A DNA stretch of 64,000 bases from Scatophagus argus (Eukaryota > Chordata > Actinopteri > Scatophagidae), in the NCBI RefSeq assembly GCF_020382885.2, contig NC_058506.1, positions 14,672,318 through 14,736,317 on the forward strand, written 5' to 3'. Positions 1-13,215 of this stretch are shown piece after piece. The notes beneath the pieces were generated by a model. That model made no database searches. It saw nothing but the letters and a program-made list of their open reading frames with translations, and was not told the origin of the DNA. Position 1 is the stretch's first letter; every line of letters begins with the position of its first letter. The translations under genes were made by a program, and so were the position numbers.

Positions 1-900
1 CGAAGCCAAACAGTCACAGGAGAGCATTTACTGGATGTGTCACAAGCCAATCAGAAGTGTCATTCTCCTCAGTCTCCACACATTTGGCCACCACAGCAAT
101 CTCTGTTGTCAAGTTGAAAAACACGGCAATCCTCAGAGAGAGTTCAGGTTATATCTCTCACCTACAGTCATTCTCCAACAACTTTGTCAACCTAATGAAA
201 AGGGTAAACGTCTCAACAGGTGATCTGCAATACTAGGATAAGGAACCTACTGTTACAGTGCAGAACATTTGAATCATTTACTAAATGTTGTTCCAGTTAC
301 ATCTGCATAGAGTTCAACTTGAGTCCAATTCATGCCCAAATGAACTTGTTCATTGTAAATATTTTTGTAAAACTCGCTAGTAAATAAGACCTGACAGGAC
401 AGCAGATGATGCCCAACCAGCTGATTTCAAAATTTTAAATGAGCATAAATGAAACAGATCCTTGTAGCTCCCTTAATCTTTCTGTGATAATCCTCATTAC
501 GGAGCTATAGAAGGCTACTGTTAGGACTTAGTGTCTCAGTAAGACCTGGAATACTACAATTTACTGAATGGGTTTTATCCATTTAACTGTCCTTGAATAG
601 CACTGGCACTGCTGTTAAGTTTTAGGGGAACACATTGTGACATAATCTCCCGTGTGTGTTTGTGTCATCTAAGTCTGGTCTGGAGTTTGGTGTCAGGTAC
701 AGCAGGCGATAACAGCTCTGACTCAGGAGCCCTAATACTGATGGAGTAATCTCATCACAAAGGATTAACCTTCAGCACCTTTTAAAACAAAAAAAAATAT
801 AAATCACTCCGGCTGAGTGGACAGTTTATGAATGATTCAGGTCTTAATCGCAACATCTGACTGATGCTGTGACCTCCTGATAACCTAAAATCACTTCTTT
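1..900. other. Intergenic DNA upstream of arr3
   Basis: No recognisable coding exon is present. The short open frames here lack family similarity and good splice context. The right end probably holds the arr3 promoter and a non-coding first exon, but I could not fix a transcription start. Any gene to the left lies outside the window. Confidence 0.5.
762..801 (+). promoter_or_regulatory. Candidate arr3 promoter elements
   Basis: A GGATTA at 762-767 matches the core site of OTX/CRX photoreceptor homeodomain proteins. An A-rich TATA-like stretch (about 788-801) follows it, and both lie 110-180 bases before the exon carrying the arr3 start codon. CRX control of cone arrestin is known in mammals; use of these sites here is inference, and a 6-base match is weak on its own. 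Confidence 0.25.
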
Positions 901-937
901 ATTCTTCCAACAGAACAATTCTAGAGATCTTCCAGAG

Positions 938-2045
938 ATGGCAAAGTAAGTGTTGTTTTCTTTTGTTGTTTTCTTGAAGTCCTCCATAGGTACCTCCCTT
1001 ACCTGCTTCAAACTGAAAAACCAAAGCTTAACAAAACATAAAGAGGTCTTTCTACTGTTGCTGTGCTGCTATTCAAACAGGCACATCTCTAAAAACAGTG
1101 CTTAAAATGTTCATTATTAGAATGATTGGTGTTTTTTGCTACAATAAACTGAAATCAGCTGAAACGCTGAACTTAAAACACTTTTAAAACTGCACCACCT
1201 TAGGATTTGCAGACTGTAACCGGCAGGTCAGCCAACTCCTAAAAGTGACAAGTGGTTTTAAAGTATTTATCTAAGGTTTGCAGAGGCTTAATCAGTTGAT
1301 GTGTTAGTTCAAAGGTGGTCTCGGACAGGTAGCACAGGTAATGAGCTATTTGTGAACCCTGCCACACCATTTGTGGCACTCTCACCTGGGTCAGCCTCTC
1401 AATCCGGGCATGATGAGGTAAAGCTGCTCCACACTTAGCTGTTCCTAACTGGATAAAAGGGAATAAAGGATTATTGGCCCTTCTGCTGCTGGCAAAGGAT
1501 CTGACTTTACCTTCAGAGTCCAAAACTAATCATTATTTTATCTGGTTAATCCAGACAGTAATTCTGTAAATGCATGGAAGGAGGATGGTAGTAGTTGATA
1601 CTTTTAGGATGCAAAGCCAGTGGGGCAAAAGGAAATATATATACTTTATGCAAAATAATGTTAAACTTAAGTCTCTTGGGTCATTAATGTAAAGCAGTAA
1701 GAGCTAACTGAAGAAAATAGAGTTAAAAAATTACACACAGATCATCTTACAGGGCATTTCACTTTCCCTTTTTCACAGGGTTTTTAAGAAGACCAGTGGA
1801 AACGGAGGGGTAAGTTTACATGTGTTAATTTGACTTGAGTTCTCCTCTTGTTTTCAGTTGTGTAATTTCTTTTCATGAATGAAAAAACAAACAAACAGAT
1901 AAACCAGCTTGGTAACAACTGAACAGGATCTGAAAACGCTCAACTGTTTTCCTTTCCTTCCATCTGACAGCTGACCCTCTACCTGGGGAAGAGAGACTAT
2001 GTGGACAATATCAGCGATGTGGAGAAAGTTGGTACGTTCCTTCTT

Positions 2046-2078
<33 letters not shown>

Positions 2079-5000
2079 GCCACATAATGAGGGTGACAAG
2101 CATCATATTGTCTGCACTGTTGCTTTTACAGATGGTGTTGTAAAGCTGGACACAGCAAATTTTGGAGACAGAAAAGGTAACATAAAACGTTTCACACTAA
2201 ATGTACTCAGCCAGTCGAGTTATTTGGAAAAGTCAGAGATCACAATGAAATGATGAATCTGCTGTTGTGTGTTGACAGTGTTTGTGCAGCTGGCATGTGC
2301 CTTCCGTTATGGTAGTGATGACCTGGATGTGATGGGCCTGTGCTTCAGGAAGGACATCTGGATCCACCATGTCCAGATCTACCCTGAGAGCCACAAGCCC
2401 ACCCTGAGCGCCATGCACGACACCCTGCTGAAGAAGGCTGGAGATAACTCATACCCGTTCACTTTTGAGGTATGACATGTTCAGATTAGAGGGTTTAGAG
2501 GGTTTAAGACTTAAGCCGGTTCAGCCACACATTCTGCCTTTTGTGTTCGGGTTGAAATGAAAAGTTTATATGACAAAATGATTCATGGACACAACAGTTC
2601 CATAGAATAAAATGCTGACTGTTAAACGGGCAATTAAAAGTAAAAAAAGTTTTTAAAAAATGTTCAAACTGGGGTCCAGTGAAGTTCAGCACAGGTAATT
2701 TAAACTGCTCCTTTGATATATTATTGTTTTAGGGGAACTCATTCGACGTGAGATAGGTCACTGTTTCTAGATAATCTGAGTGCAAGCAAAATAAAACAAA
2801 ATGCCATCCTCAAATTCACATGGCAAATTTTCTTACTATTTAGTGGTTTGAATACAGTCTTAGAAAATATATTCTATATTTGGTGAGTAAACAGATAAAA
2901 GAAAAAGTTCCTCTCTTTAATCATAAATTTTGTTTGCTTTTCTAGATTCCCAACAACCTGCCATGCTCAGTCTCCCTGCAGCCTGCACCAGACGACAAGG
3001 GGAAGGTAAATCTCCTGCTAATCTCCCAAGCCTGTTTACCTCTCCATATCCTGTACCTGTAGTGAGGAAGCAAGCAGATGTTGCCTTTGTTCACTGCTAC
3101 AACTGCTAACATTTTCTTTTTCAGTCCTGTGGCGTTGACTTTGAGGTCAAGACTTATCTTGCCAATGAAAAGAACAACCCCGATGAGAAGATTGAAAAGA
3201 AGTAAGTATACCGTTCGTTTTTAAACTGTTTGTCTTGCTGTTCTCCCTGATTAACATTTCGTCTTCATCTGCCACTTCTTCTTTCCTGTGTCTCATTTTG
3301 CCTGATAGGGACACTGCTCGCCTTGTCATTCGTAAAATCCAGTATGCCCCCAGCCAGGTGGGCGCCGGGCCCAAGGCTGAACTCTGCAAAAGCTTCATGA
3401 TGTCTGACAAGCCTGTTCATGTAGAAGCTTCGATGGATAAAGATGTACAGTAGCAATTATTGACTTTATCATTTTACGTGTCTCTGCTGTCCTAAATGTT
3501 TCCAGAGTTGGTCTGAATGTGCAGGCTAAGTTTTCCCAACTATACCACCATTAACTGGTTGTTTCCTCGTTTTGACCACAGCTCTACTTCCACGGTGAAG
3601 AAATCCCAATCAAAATCAAAATCAACAATGAGAGCAACAAAACAGTCAAGAAGATTAAAATGACTGGTAGGCACCTCTAAATGCTTTTATGTGGATTCAG
3701 TAGGAGTTACTAAGAGCACAACACAAATATTTTGTCTCACTTTTGTCTCTCCATTTCCCTCCTCTCTCAGTGGACCAAACCACAGACATTGTCCTCTACT
3801 CAGCAGACAAATACACCAAGTCTGTTCTGACCAAAGAGTTTGGGTATGTGGAAAAACAACTGACAGTACTGAACTACAGCGAACATCAAACATCAAGAGC
3901 TCACATGTTGATACGTTTATGTCCAAGTGTGTTGATGTTTCATTCCCGGCAGAGAGACGGTGGAGCCCAACGGCACCTACGAGAACACCTTGAGCATCAC
4001 ACCCCTGCTGTCTGAAAACAAGGAGAAAAGGGGGCTGTCACTGGACGGACGACTGAAGGATGAGGACACCAATTTGGCTTCCACCACTATGTAAGTTTTA
4101 CATTGTAATTCATTTGATTATTTTTTGCAACTTTGAAATTTTACATTCACAGCAGCTTTTCTTGCATGTCCATAACATTTCAGAGAGAGACACTTAGCTG
4201 AATTAAACATCGTAATCCCTCAAATCCTCGTCTGTTGTCTTCTCCACAGGCTGCGACAGGGTATTGAAAAAGAAGTGCTGGGAATCCTGGTTTCCTACAA
4301 GATTAAAATTAACCTGATGATTGCTGGAGGAGGGTAAGTGTCTGTTCCTGTTTAAGTATTGTTGGGATGAATAATTGTCTTTTTCTTTTTTTTCCCCCCC
4401 TTTAAGAAGAATGAAATCGATTAAAGCAAACTTGTCCTTCTTGTCTTTATGTAGGCTGCTGGGCGGCCTCACAGCCAGGTGAGTGAGTGGGATTTTATAT
4501 GAGATCATATCACAGCCAATTAGTAGTGATCACCAATCCCCCGTCTTATTCTGATTGGTTGTCTTGTTCTCTCTGCAGTGATGTCACAGTGGAACTGCCA
4601 CTGATGCTCATGCACCCCAAACCTGAAGGTAACTTTAATGCACACAATCAGTTTTACCATTTATTGACATTCCTAATGATTTTAACCTCTGATCTGACTA
4701 TTTTCTTCTCTTCATAACAACCTGCCTTCTAAATTTAACAGAGTAAAGACTGCACATCAGCGTAAGTGCCAAATATATCATATTGTTAAGATTTAGTGCA
4801 GTTTAGAGGTGACATTTTTGACATTTACTTTAGGCAGCTTCTTACTGGGTCATGTTCAGCCTTTTAATTTGTTTTCTCTTGCAGTGTCTTGAAAGAAAAC
4901 TCCCACATAGTCAAGGTGAGGTTTATGTAAAGTGTAAGTCTGTTCTGTTTTGAACTGCTGACTTGGACAAAAAGCAAATGTCAATTAACACTCCCAGGGC

Positions 5001-5310
5001 ATTACAAATTAATGATTAAGATTTATTTTATTCTATTCAAAGAATTCTTCCTCCGCCTTTATAATAGGCTACAATGAATGCACTTTAGTGATCATCTATA
5101 TCATTCAATATCATTTAATGTGTTGCAATAGTGGATGTCTTATACAGTATAATGTTGATACTTTCAGATGCTGATTGTGTAAATTTAGCCAAAACACTCC
5201 AGTGCATGTGTGCAAACTTGTGTTTGTGTTTACTTCTTTCCAGAGAGGATGTTACCCTGGATGTTGAGAAGAAACCCACAGAAAGACAGGAAGGCAATGA
5301 GGGGAAGTGA
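938..5310 (+). CDS. arr3: Cone arrestin (arrestin 3, retinal)
   Basis: Arrestin that quenches phosphorylated, light-activated cone opsin. Coding exons: 938-945, 1779-1809, 1971-2031, 2132-2176, 2279-2469, 2946-3005, 3125-3201, 3309-3444, 3582-3666, 3771-3843, 3953-4090, 4250-4333, 4455-4478, 4579-4628, probably 4744-4761, then 5246-5310. The protein opens MAKVFKKTSGNGG and has the YLGKRDYVD strand, the finger-loop region AFRYGSDDLDVMG, and a gate/polar-core loop KDEDTNLAS with two acidic residues. The N-terminal VFKKTS favours ARR3 over SAG or the beta-arrestins. About 381 aa, against 388 in human. The tail is the weak point: splicing 4628 to the first AG at 4742 gives an immediate stop, whereas an 18-base microexon at 4744-4761 plus an acceptor at 5246 gives an EDVTLDVEKK-like tail resembling the human EDIVIEEFTRK region. 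An upstream non-coding exon is likely. The human gene is on Xq13, unlike its neighbours here. Confidence 0.92.
2048..2076. repeat. (GT)n microsatellite in arr3 intron
   Basis: An uninterrupted GT run of about 29 bases lies just after the donor at 2032. It explains the Cys-Val and His-Thr runs in conceptual translations of this stretch. Confidence 0.95.
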
Positions 5311-5768
5311 CACAAAACAAAGCTGATGATGGAGAAGAAGGAGAAGAATAAGAGGAAAAGTGCGACTGGTGTCATGTAACCATATAACCAAAGCAACGGA
5401 AGAGATCGACCTTTTCAATACACCAAGGACATAAGTACAGATGTAACAGTAACATCAGCCTCCTCACAGATTTTGTTGTTCTTGTTTTGTGGTTTAATTG
5501 ATGTACTTTAGATGTAGAAGGAGCATTTGGATTTCAAAGTAGCAGCCAAGAGACCAAAGACTTGTGTAGAACCACACACATAAATGTACAAAGTAAAGAT
5601 ACTGATAAAGATTGTTGCAACTCACTTCATAGTACAAACAGTGCAAACCCATAAAAACCACTGTGCTTTCAATTACAGTGGCTCACCCATCTATTATTTT
5701 GAATGTAATTCCTTCTGTGGAATGTATCAGATCATGTTTTTGGCATCAAATCAAATAACCCAAAATAC

Positions 5769-5774
5769 AATAAA
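5769..5774 (+). promoter_or_regulatory. arr3 poly(A) signal
   Basis: Canonical AATAAA about 460 bases after the arr3 stop at 5308-5310, implying a 3' UTR of roughly 480 bases. Confidence 0.75.
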
Positions 5775-5789
5775 ACTATTGTAAAACTT

Positions 5790-6600
5790 GAATTTTTGTT
5801 GTGTGGATTTTGGTTTGTTTCTCGTGTTTTCCATAATGGACCAGCACATTTTGCTGACAGGACAGCTTGTCACTTGTCGGGGTAACACATGTACATGTGC
5901 ATGTTTGTACATGCTGCAAGTTGTTATTTTATTTTACACTAATTTTATAGGTACAGGTTAAAATATATAACAGTATATATTTAATTTTTATTTTTTTTAT
6001 TTATTTTTATTTAATATTTATGTAACAGTATTGTAATTTTATTATATGACTTATTTCCACAACCAAAATGTTCTAGTTTCACTACAGAACTGTCTGATGT
6101 TCTGTTGTGTTAAGACACTTTCTTTAAGTCCAGAAATAGGATTCATTCCAAAATTATGATTTATCACTTCCTCATAATTAAGAATATGCCGAATGAGATA
6201 ATTCAATTCAGTCATGAATAATGTTCCATAGATTTTAGCAAGAAACCCTGTCATCTCCTAACAATTAGTTAATTGGTTGATGTTTAATACTTTATATGTA
6301 ATATTTCCGAATGTGCCTGCTATATATGTCCTGCTTTTATTAATGTAATTATTAATTTCATTGACTACTACTGAACCAAAGTTTAGACATTAAAAGTCAG
6401 AGTATTGAGACAAAATAATACTACCAGATATCTGTGTAGAAAAGGAAGGGAAAACCGCAAAATGAAAACATTTATGATGGGATGTGGCTTCTTCCCACAG
6501 TACGACTGAGCTGAAATGTTTTCTTTTACCATAAAGACAATTCAAGAAGAAGCAGTAGAAGAAGAAGAAGCGGACGTGACAGTGACGACATTTGACGCAG
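5790..6600. other. Intergenic arr3-znrd2, AT-rich
   Basis: AT-rich spacer with T/A homopolymer-like stretches near 5970-6020. No exon, RNA gene or recognisable transposon seen. The right end leads into the znrd2 promoter. Confidence 0.5.
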
Positions 6601-6604
6601 CTTC

Positions 6605-6612
6605 TGACGTCA
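6605..6612 (+). promoter_or_regulatory. Full palindromic CRE in znrd2 promoter
   Basis: TGACGTCA, the complete CREB/ATF site, lies 30 bases before the znrd2 ATG. Further TGACG half sites lie within the preceding 50 bases (for example near 6585). The short gap to the ATG implies that transcription starts very close to this site and that the 5' UTR is short. Factor binding is inferred. Confidence 0.6.
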
Positions 6613-6641
6613 TCACGCACAACGTGTAGCACTGAAGCAAC

Positions 6642-8075
6642 ATGGCTCTGAATGGAGGTTCGTGAACTTATGAGCTTACAAGCAGGCTAACTTTGACATT
6701 TCTCCCTTTAACCTGTACTGATGATAAAGGAGTATTTTGACGCATGTGTAGACAATGACGCTCTTATGTGTTTTTTTTTTATTTTTACTAAAATCTGCCG
6801 TCACTATCCTATAGATAGCCGTTAACTGACATTATCCCGGTTGATTTGCTAGCTTGTTTTGTCGATATGTCTTAGCATATCGTCACGCTAAGGGTAGTCA
6901 TATTTAAAAACAACACGACGTCGAGTTGTATTGTAATTACTTTAACTGTACAAATTTTGTTTGATCTGAAAAAATAAGAGCAAAACGCAAACAGAGATAG
7001 ACAACGTGTAAATAAAGCATTGCTCTGCCTGGAGCTGTTTATAAGTAGTATTAGTATCGTATCAAACACTGAATTGAGGATACTAGTGCAATACAGTGTC
7101 TGCGTATGTGCCATGCAGTTAAATGAATGAAAACACTTTGTTACTGATTCCAGATGACGAGGACTTTGACTGGGAGCCTCCAACAGAGGCAGAGATGAAG
7201 GTGATCCAGGCCCGCAGGGAGCGACAAGACAAGATCAGCAAGCTGATGGGAGACTACCTGCTCAAAGGATACAAGATGCTGGGAGAGTGTTGTGATGTGT
7301 GTGGGGTGAGTGAAGTGCCTTTTCACGTTGTGTTTGTGGCGGTGGTGCCTTTTGATAATGTAGGAAAGGTGGAGATGTGAAATGTATGTGTTTTTTTTTT
7401 GTTTGTCCAGACTATTCTTCTCCAGAACAAACAGCAGAAAAACTACTGTGTCTCATGTCAGGAGTTGGACTCTGATATTGACAAGGACAACCCTGGTACT
7501 CACACACTCACATTTAATGCTCATGAGATAACACGTCTTATCGTCCATCCTCGCACATTTTATTCTTTTGTCTATTTCTTCCGCCACTGTTCTTCTTGTC
7601 TTGAGCTGTTGTTAAACTTTACTTGTGCCTGTTCCTTTTCTCAGCTCTTAATGCTCAGGCAGCACTGTCCCAAGTGAGAGAGAGACAGCTTGCAGCCCAG
7701 TCCCCCGCACCATCCCAGGCCCCTGAACTCAATGGGGGCCCAAGTACCAGTCAGCCCAGTGTGTCAGTTCCCAGACCGGAGCACTGTGAGGGGGCTGCCG
7801 CGGGAGGAAGAGCTGCCGTTCTTCCACCTGCTGTCCCTTCTCCTGTAACTCCTCCCTCCACCACAGCCCTAGCACCTGCTCGCCCTCCAGTTAGTCCACA
7901 GAGCTCTGCCATCCATCATGTGTTGCAAGATGCCGAGGAAGCCGTTCTAACCAAACTTCGCTGGGCCACTACCCAGCTACAGAGTTCGGCCTCATTGGAG
8001 ACGAGTATCCAGCTCTGCAGCCTCATTACCAGCTGTGCCAGCTCACTGCGCAGCCTCAAAGAGCTCAGCCAGTAA
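6642..8075 (+). CDS. znrd2: Zinc ribbon domain protein 2 (SSSCA1/p27)
   Basis: Small zinc-ribbon protein, the orthologue of human Sjogren syndrome/scleroderma autoantigen 1. Exons: 6642-6657, 7154-7305, 7411-7495, 7645-8075; 227 aa against 199 in human. The start MALNGG matches the human N terminus. Near-identical blocks follow: DWEPPTEAEMKVIQARRERQ, LMGDYLLKGYKMLGE, then the zinc ribbon with CDVCG and YCVSCQ as the two Cys pairs (CxxC...CxxC). ELDSDIDKDNPALNAQAALS and the PRPEHCEGAA motif are also kept. The C terminus (TSIQLCSLITSCASSLRSL) is the conserved helical end; between the two lies a Pro/Ser-rich low-complexity linker longer than in human. The gene lies immediately upstream of fam89b, as in the human 11q13 block. 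Confidence 0.95.
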
Positions 8076-8390
8076 GCACCATGGAAAAGGTTGAAACCCT
8101 GGACTAACAGGAACACTGTTTCTACTTGCCTCTGTCCTGGAATACTGACTCTGGTTCGCTGCTTTTCAGCATTGCTGACTGAAACCTTGCATAGAGCTGA
8201 ATTCAAAATTGGTCAGGAAATGCACTTGAAATAGGATTAAAATGTCAAAAGCTACTCTTCAGCAGTATGATTTGGATGTTTTGGTCAGTTTGTAAGTTGT
8301 GATATAATGATAAGAGCTGAACATTTAAAATGCACATTCATCCTTGTTATTCACTTTTAACCATCAGGCCAAATTTAATCTGCCCTAAAC

Positions 8391-8396
8391 AATAAA
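8391..8396 (+). promoter_or_regulatory. znrd2 poly(A) signal
   Basis: AATAAA about 315 bases after the znrd2 stop; a plausible end of the transcript. Confidence 0.7.
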
Positions 8397-8409
8397 AGAC
8401 TGCCAAGGT

Positions 8410-9230
8410 ATTTCCATATTTGATTGGATTTGATTGATTCAAAATGGCCACCAAATGGAAGTCTGAAGAAATGACCGCATCTGTTTTTCGTTATTGATTA
8501 ATGCAACTGTTCTCTGATCAGACCCTCACTGGTGCATTTATGGTTCAGCCCGATGCTCACAGAGATTTCTGTTGTCTTTGACCCCCTGGTGATGCAGGAA
8601 TTGTAGAGTTATTGTGCGCCAGCAGTTCTGAGATTTTTATTGTTAATATATTTGCTACATGTTGGTGAGGGTGATGCAGATGATGATAAAGGCCATGTGA
8701 GCCGGTGGTACTCAGATGAGACAGGGCAACATTCAGCAGTCAGACCCACGATTCTTTATTCATTAAAAACACGCAGAGCAAATAAACTGCTCTGTCCATT
8801 AACAGAGATAGATAAAAGTCAGCTTCAGCGTTGCTCAACGCAGTTAGATAATTATGCACCTAAATGAAACCGTTCAGGAGGGCTGCAATCTGTTTCTTTC
8901 CACAAGAGGGCGCCATATACCAAAAAAGCAACACCGTGAAGTTTAAGCGGAAAACTCTGTATTTAAACAAGTCCCATTTTAAGTACCAATAAAAAGGCAA
9001 CTTGCATTTAAGTTTAAACTGTGTCCTGTGAATTACAGCTACATCTACAGCCATACTGATGCGTCAAAGGTTCTCTCCATTGGGATTATTAACGCATGTA
9101 TATGTTTCCTCAACTAAATCATGGCCTTATTTGTTTCATCCGTTTGAGCGTATTTCCTTATGTCGTTTCTAACTGTAAAACACAGTAATCTAGTTTATTC
9201 AAACAAACCACCTCAATTCCCCACCAAGAC
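8410..9230. other. Intergenic znrd2-fam89b
   Basis: No exon or RNA gene recognised. The right end becomes GC-rich and merges into the fam89b promoter. Confidence 0.5.
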
Positions 9231-9240
9231 AGACTGCAGC

Positions 9241-9250
9241 GGGGCGGGGC
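9241..9250 (+). promoter_or_regulatory. GC box of fam89b CpG-rich promoter
   Basis: GGGGCGGGGC, an Sp1-type GC box, lies about 350 bases upstream of the fam89b ATG. CpG-rich sequence continues through the first coding exon, as expected for a TATA-less housekeeping promoter. Confidence 0.5.
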
Positions 9251-9596
9251 GCGGTCACTGTCGGGCGGAGCTGGGGGCTGTCGGTGAACTCTCCCACACA
9301 AAGGAGAGGAAACATAACAAAGCCAGGAAGCCTAACATTAACCCGGGAGTCATTGCATGAAGAGTAGTCCACTTACAGAGAACCAGCATGCATTGACTTG
9401 CTTTGGCCTTTGAAAAGCCGGTTTGCAGGTCTCGGGACACCGCGCTGTCCTGCTGTCCAGCGGAGAGGAAAACAGCACCTTTGTGATGGTGAGACCGCAT
9501 AATGGAGTGAAGTGTTTGTGCATTTGACCGTGGTCTGTGTAGAAACTGTTGCATCGCATCTCCAGCTGAGTCACCCGTGAACTGTGCAGAATCGTG

Positions 9597-10449
<853 letters not shown>

Positions 10450-11026
10450 TGAAGACTCACGCAACATGTGCTGTGGCTTATGTCTCTTAGTGCCCCTTTG
10501 GGCCCCATTTACACCATATGCCATACATCTCTTGTCCAGATAACGTGTGCAGTATGTATTCTTATCCACGTTCTTTTGACACGGTTGTCAACAAAGGCTG
10601 ACTGACATTCCAGTGATGCTCCTGGAAGTGTTTGAGAAGACACGTGGCCTTTACAGATGTGTCAGTTTACACTTGCAAGATTTTGCTTCACTGCATCCTT
10701 AATACCAGGTTTGTTATTCAGCTTCAGTGCTCAAGATGTTCAAGAAGCTTAAAGTGTCTCATGGGACACCCTGACATCTGTCCACAGGGGTGTAAAAGGT
10801 CTACGTCTACTTTTTAATCTCTGTTGTTCCACTTGTTTCCTCCACACACACACTTCAGGACTGGACAGTCATGAAAAGTCCAGAGTGCATTTTCTAATTT
10901 TGTATCAGTGTTTTCAATCACCATAACATTTAGATGTGTGCACGGCATAAAAGACTGAAATGTTTTCTAGACAGACAAATGGATCAGTAAATTCCTTTTT
11001 TATTTCTATATCATAAAATAAAACGG

Positions 11027-11032
11027 CAGTGT
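11027..11032 (+). promoter_or_regulatory. fam89b poly(A) signal
   Basis: AATAAA about 580 bases after the fam89b stop. It is the first canonical signal in the 3' flank that I noticed. Confidence 0.6.
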
Positions 11033-11039
11033 TTACCAC

Positions 11040-12474
11040 ACACCAGCGCAATAGTTTGTTTGAATCTAATGCAATCAGAGGATGATATTGCAGACTATGA
11101 CCAACAGGGGGCACTCTCTCTGCAGCCCACAGAGAGCTTCTTCACTCCTCACTGCAGGCCTCCTCCTCTGAGGTCATGTTGAAAGCAGCAGACTGGGGGA
11201 AACCAATTTGCAGTGCAGAGAGCAGCATCGAAGGGGAGTGACGTTTGGGTAAAAAGTCTCAGGCTGTGGTCTATTTATAATCGACATATGCTGCGGTTAT
11301 TGTTAGAATCCATCTGTGTTTGCTCTCTTTAACACAACACGTGTTTTTTTGTGGTGTGGATTCTCAAACCTGAATGTGGATTTGTCTTTCATCTTTTCTT
11401 TTTCCTCTGCCTCTCTTTGTTTAATATCGTCCACCCTTAAGTATTGTTGGTGCGCTACAGTGAGTGATTATTAAAATAAACGCATATCAGACTGGAGGTC
11501 AGCGCTGCGGACGCCAGCCGTGAAGGACAATAATCAGGTGTTGGTGGTGGGGGTGGATGGTCAGATCAGTCCTTCATGTGAGGAAATACCCCCCACATTG
11601 GAAAAAAAATGTAAGAAGTCCACTGAGGCAAGAAACAACACAAGGAAGGAGCACTTTTATGCAACTATACGAAGGTCTGCCTTGGATTTAAAGCAGAAAA
11701 TGTGGTGTGACGGTGGTGGACTCAGGCTGTCTGGGGGAATGAAAGGGATGCCAGCTGCATGTGTTGGGGCACCAGCATAATTAAGGTCATGATGCAGTCG
11801 TGTTGAAACAGCTCCAAACCTTGGTTAAAATTAAAATGCTTTTATTAAGTGACATATTTAAATGACTACACCTCTGTGATAAAAGCACATAGGAATCTAT
11901 TAAATATATTTTACCATTCAAGGTCATCTATTGGTTAACTAATTTTCTAGCGTTTTCTATCCACATGGAGGACACTTCACTGTGGCAACCATAGATTCAG
12001 TGTTTGGTCTACCATAGAGGCATTCAAAAGTTTCTTTTGCTAGGGTGTGGGGGGGGTTTCAGGCATGGTGGCACCGGGGGCCATCACCAGCGCTAAGATT
12101 GGCTGTTTAAGAAACTGAAGATAGAAATAAATTTCAGAACGCAATCGCACCAAGGCGAGAAACAACAAAGAAAGCACGCTGTTGACACTTTTCTGTATTA
12201 GATTAAAAGCGTAAAATATGGTATAAAGCAGTTGTACATTGGTCAGCTGCTACTACTACAACTACTGAGAGTGACAACGCACCTCTGAATACTGGATCTG
12301 TGGTGTAGGCCTAATATTAGACCAAGTCTGAGTCATGAGAGAGTTGTTCCCCCTGTTACCGCCCTACACTCCTCCACCCCAGCTGCCTCTGTCCATCCAT
12401 CCATCCCTATTCCCCCACCTAAAAATACACTCCTGCTCTCACTGAGGAAAATCCCTGTGCCTTGACCTAACTCG

Positions 12475-12524
<50 letters not shown>

Positions 12525-13000
12525 CAATGGCTGTACTCAGCTGGCCCTCTCCATGGAAACTATTCCTCTGTAGTTGAAACGCACTCTTTCATGGAGACTG
12601 CGGGATGACACAACTGAAACGCAGGAAGTGACTTCAGTTATAACTATGAGCTCAATTTTTAAACAAACAATGGAGTTCATGTGCTGCACGCCACAGGAGT
12701 GCATAAGTATCAAACCTGGCGTGGTTGTTTATGAGCCTTGCAGCCCGGCAGGAGTTGGCAGAGCTGATGAAGTGAAACAGTAATTGTGAGATAAGCCTGT
12801 AGCAGTGACATAGACAGGTCAGGAGCAAAGTCTACAGGTATAAACGCTACCTCAGTGCCTTCACTCACTCGCCTGTGAGCTGGGACGATAAAGCCCTTTG
12901 CATACTGCTGCATCACCAGTAGTCACTCTTTGCATATCCTGTCTCACTCTCTGCCTGTCTCTCTCCCCCCCTCTCTCTCTCATCTACTGCCTGTTGTCAC
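11040..13000. other. Intergenic fam89b-ehbp1l1
   Basis: No coding exon recognised. Two loosely similar segments near 11628-11706 and 12154-12220 share a GAAACAACA motif and an AAAAGC/AAAATRTGG motif, perhaps an old duplication or related repeat fragments. A long CA microsatellite lies at 12476-12522. Polypyrimidine sequence near 12950-12990 precedes the presumed ehbp1l1 5' UTR. Confidence 0.45.
12476..12522. repeat. (CA)n microsatellite
   Basis: About 47 bases of uninterrupted CA; likely polymorphic. Confidence 0.97.
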
Positions 13001-13215
13001 TTAGGAGAGGAAAGAAGGTGAACTCATTCTCGAGGCAGCAGATCTATATCACAACAAGGTCTGACTAAGCGTCCTTGTGGATTTCTGCCAGACGAGGAGA
13101 GAAACTTTGCCTTCGCGTCAGGCGTTTGTGGGCAGTTTTAATCACAGCGAGCAGGGCGGAATCGTTTCCTCTTTGATATTGTAATTGCAAGTCGTGTACA
13201 GAGCTCGTTTGGTCC

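Noticed and set aside
938-5310. Assignment as rod arrestin (sag) or a beta-arrestin
   Set aside because: The start MAKVFKKTSGNGG, the length near 381 and the DTNLAST loop context fit ARR3 best; the beta-arrestin clathrin-box tail is absent.
11520-11780. 86-codon open frame between fam89b and ehbp1l1
   Set aside because: GTG start, no similarity, and no splice or poly(A) context; part of it overlaps a loosely repeated motif.
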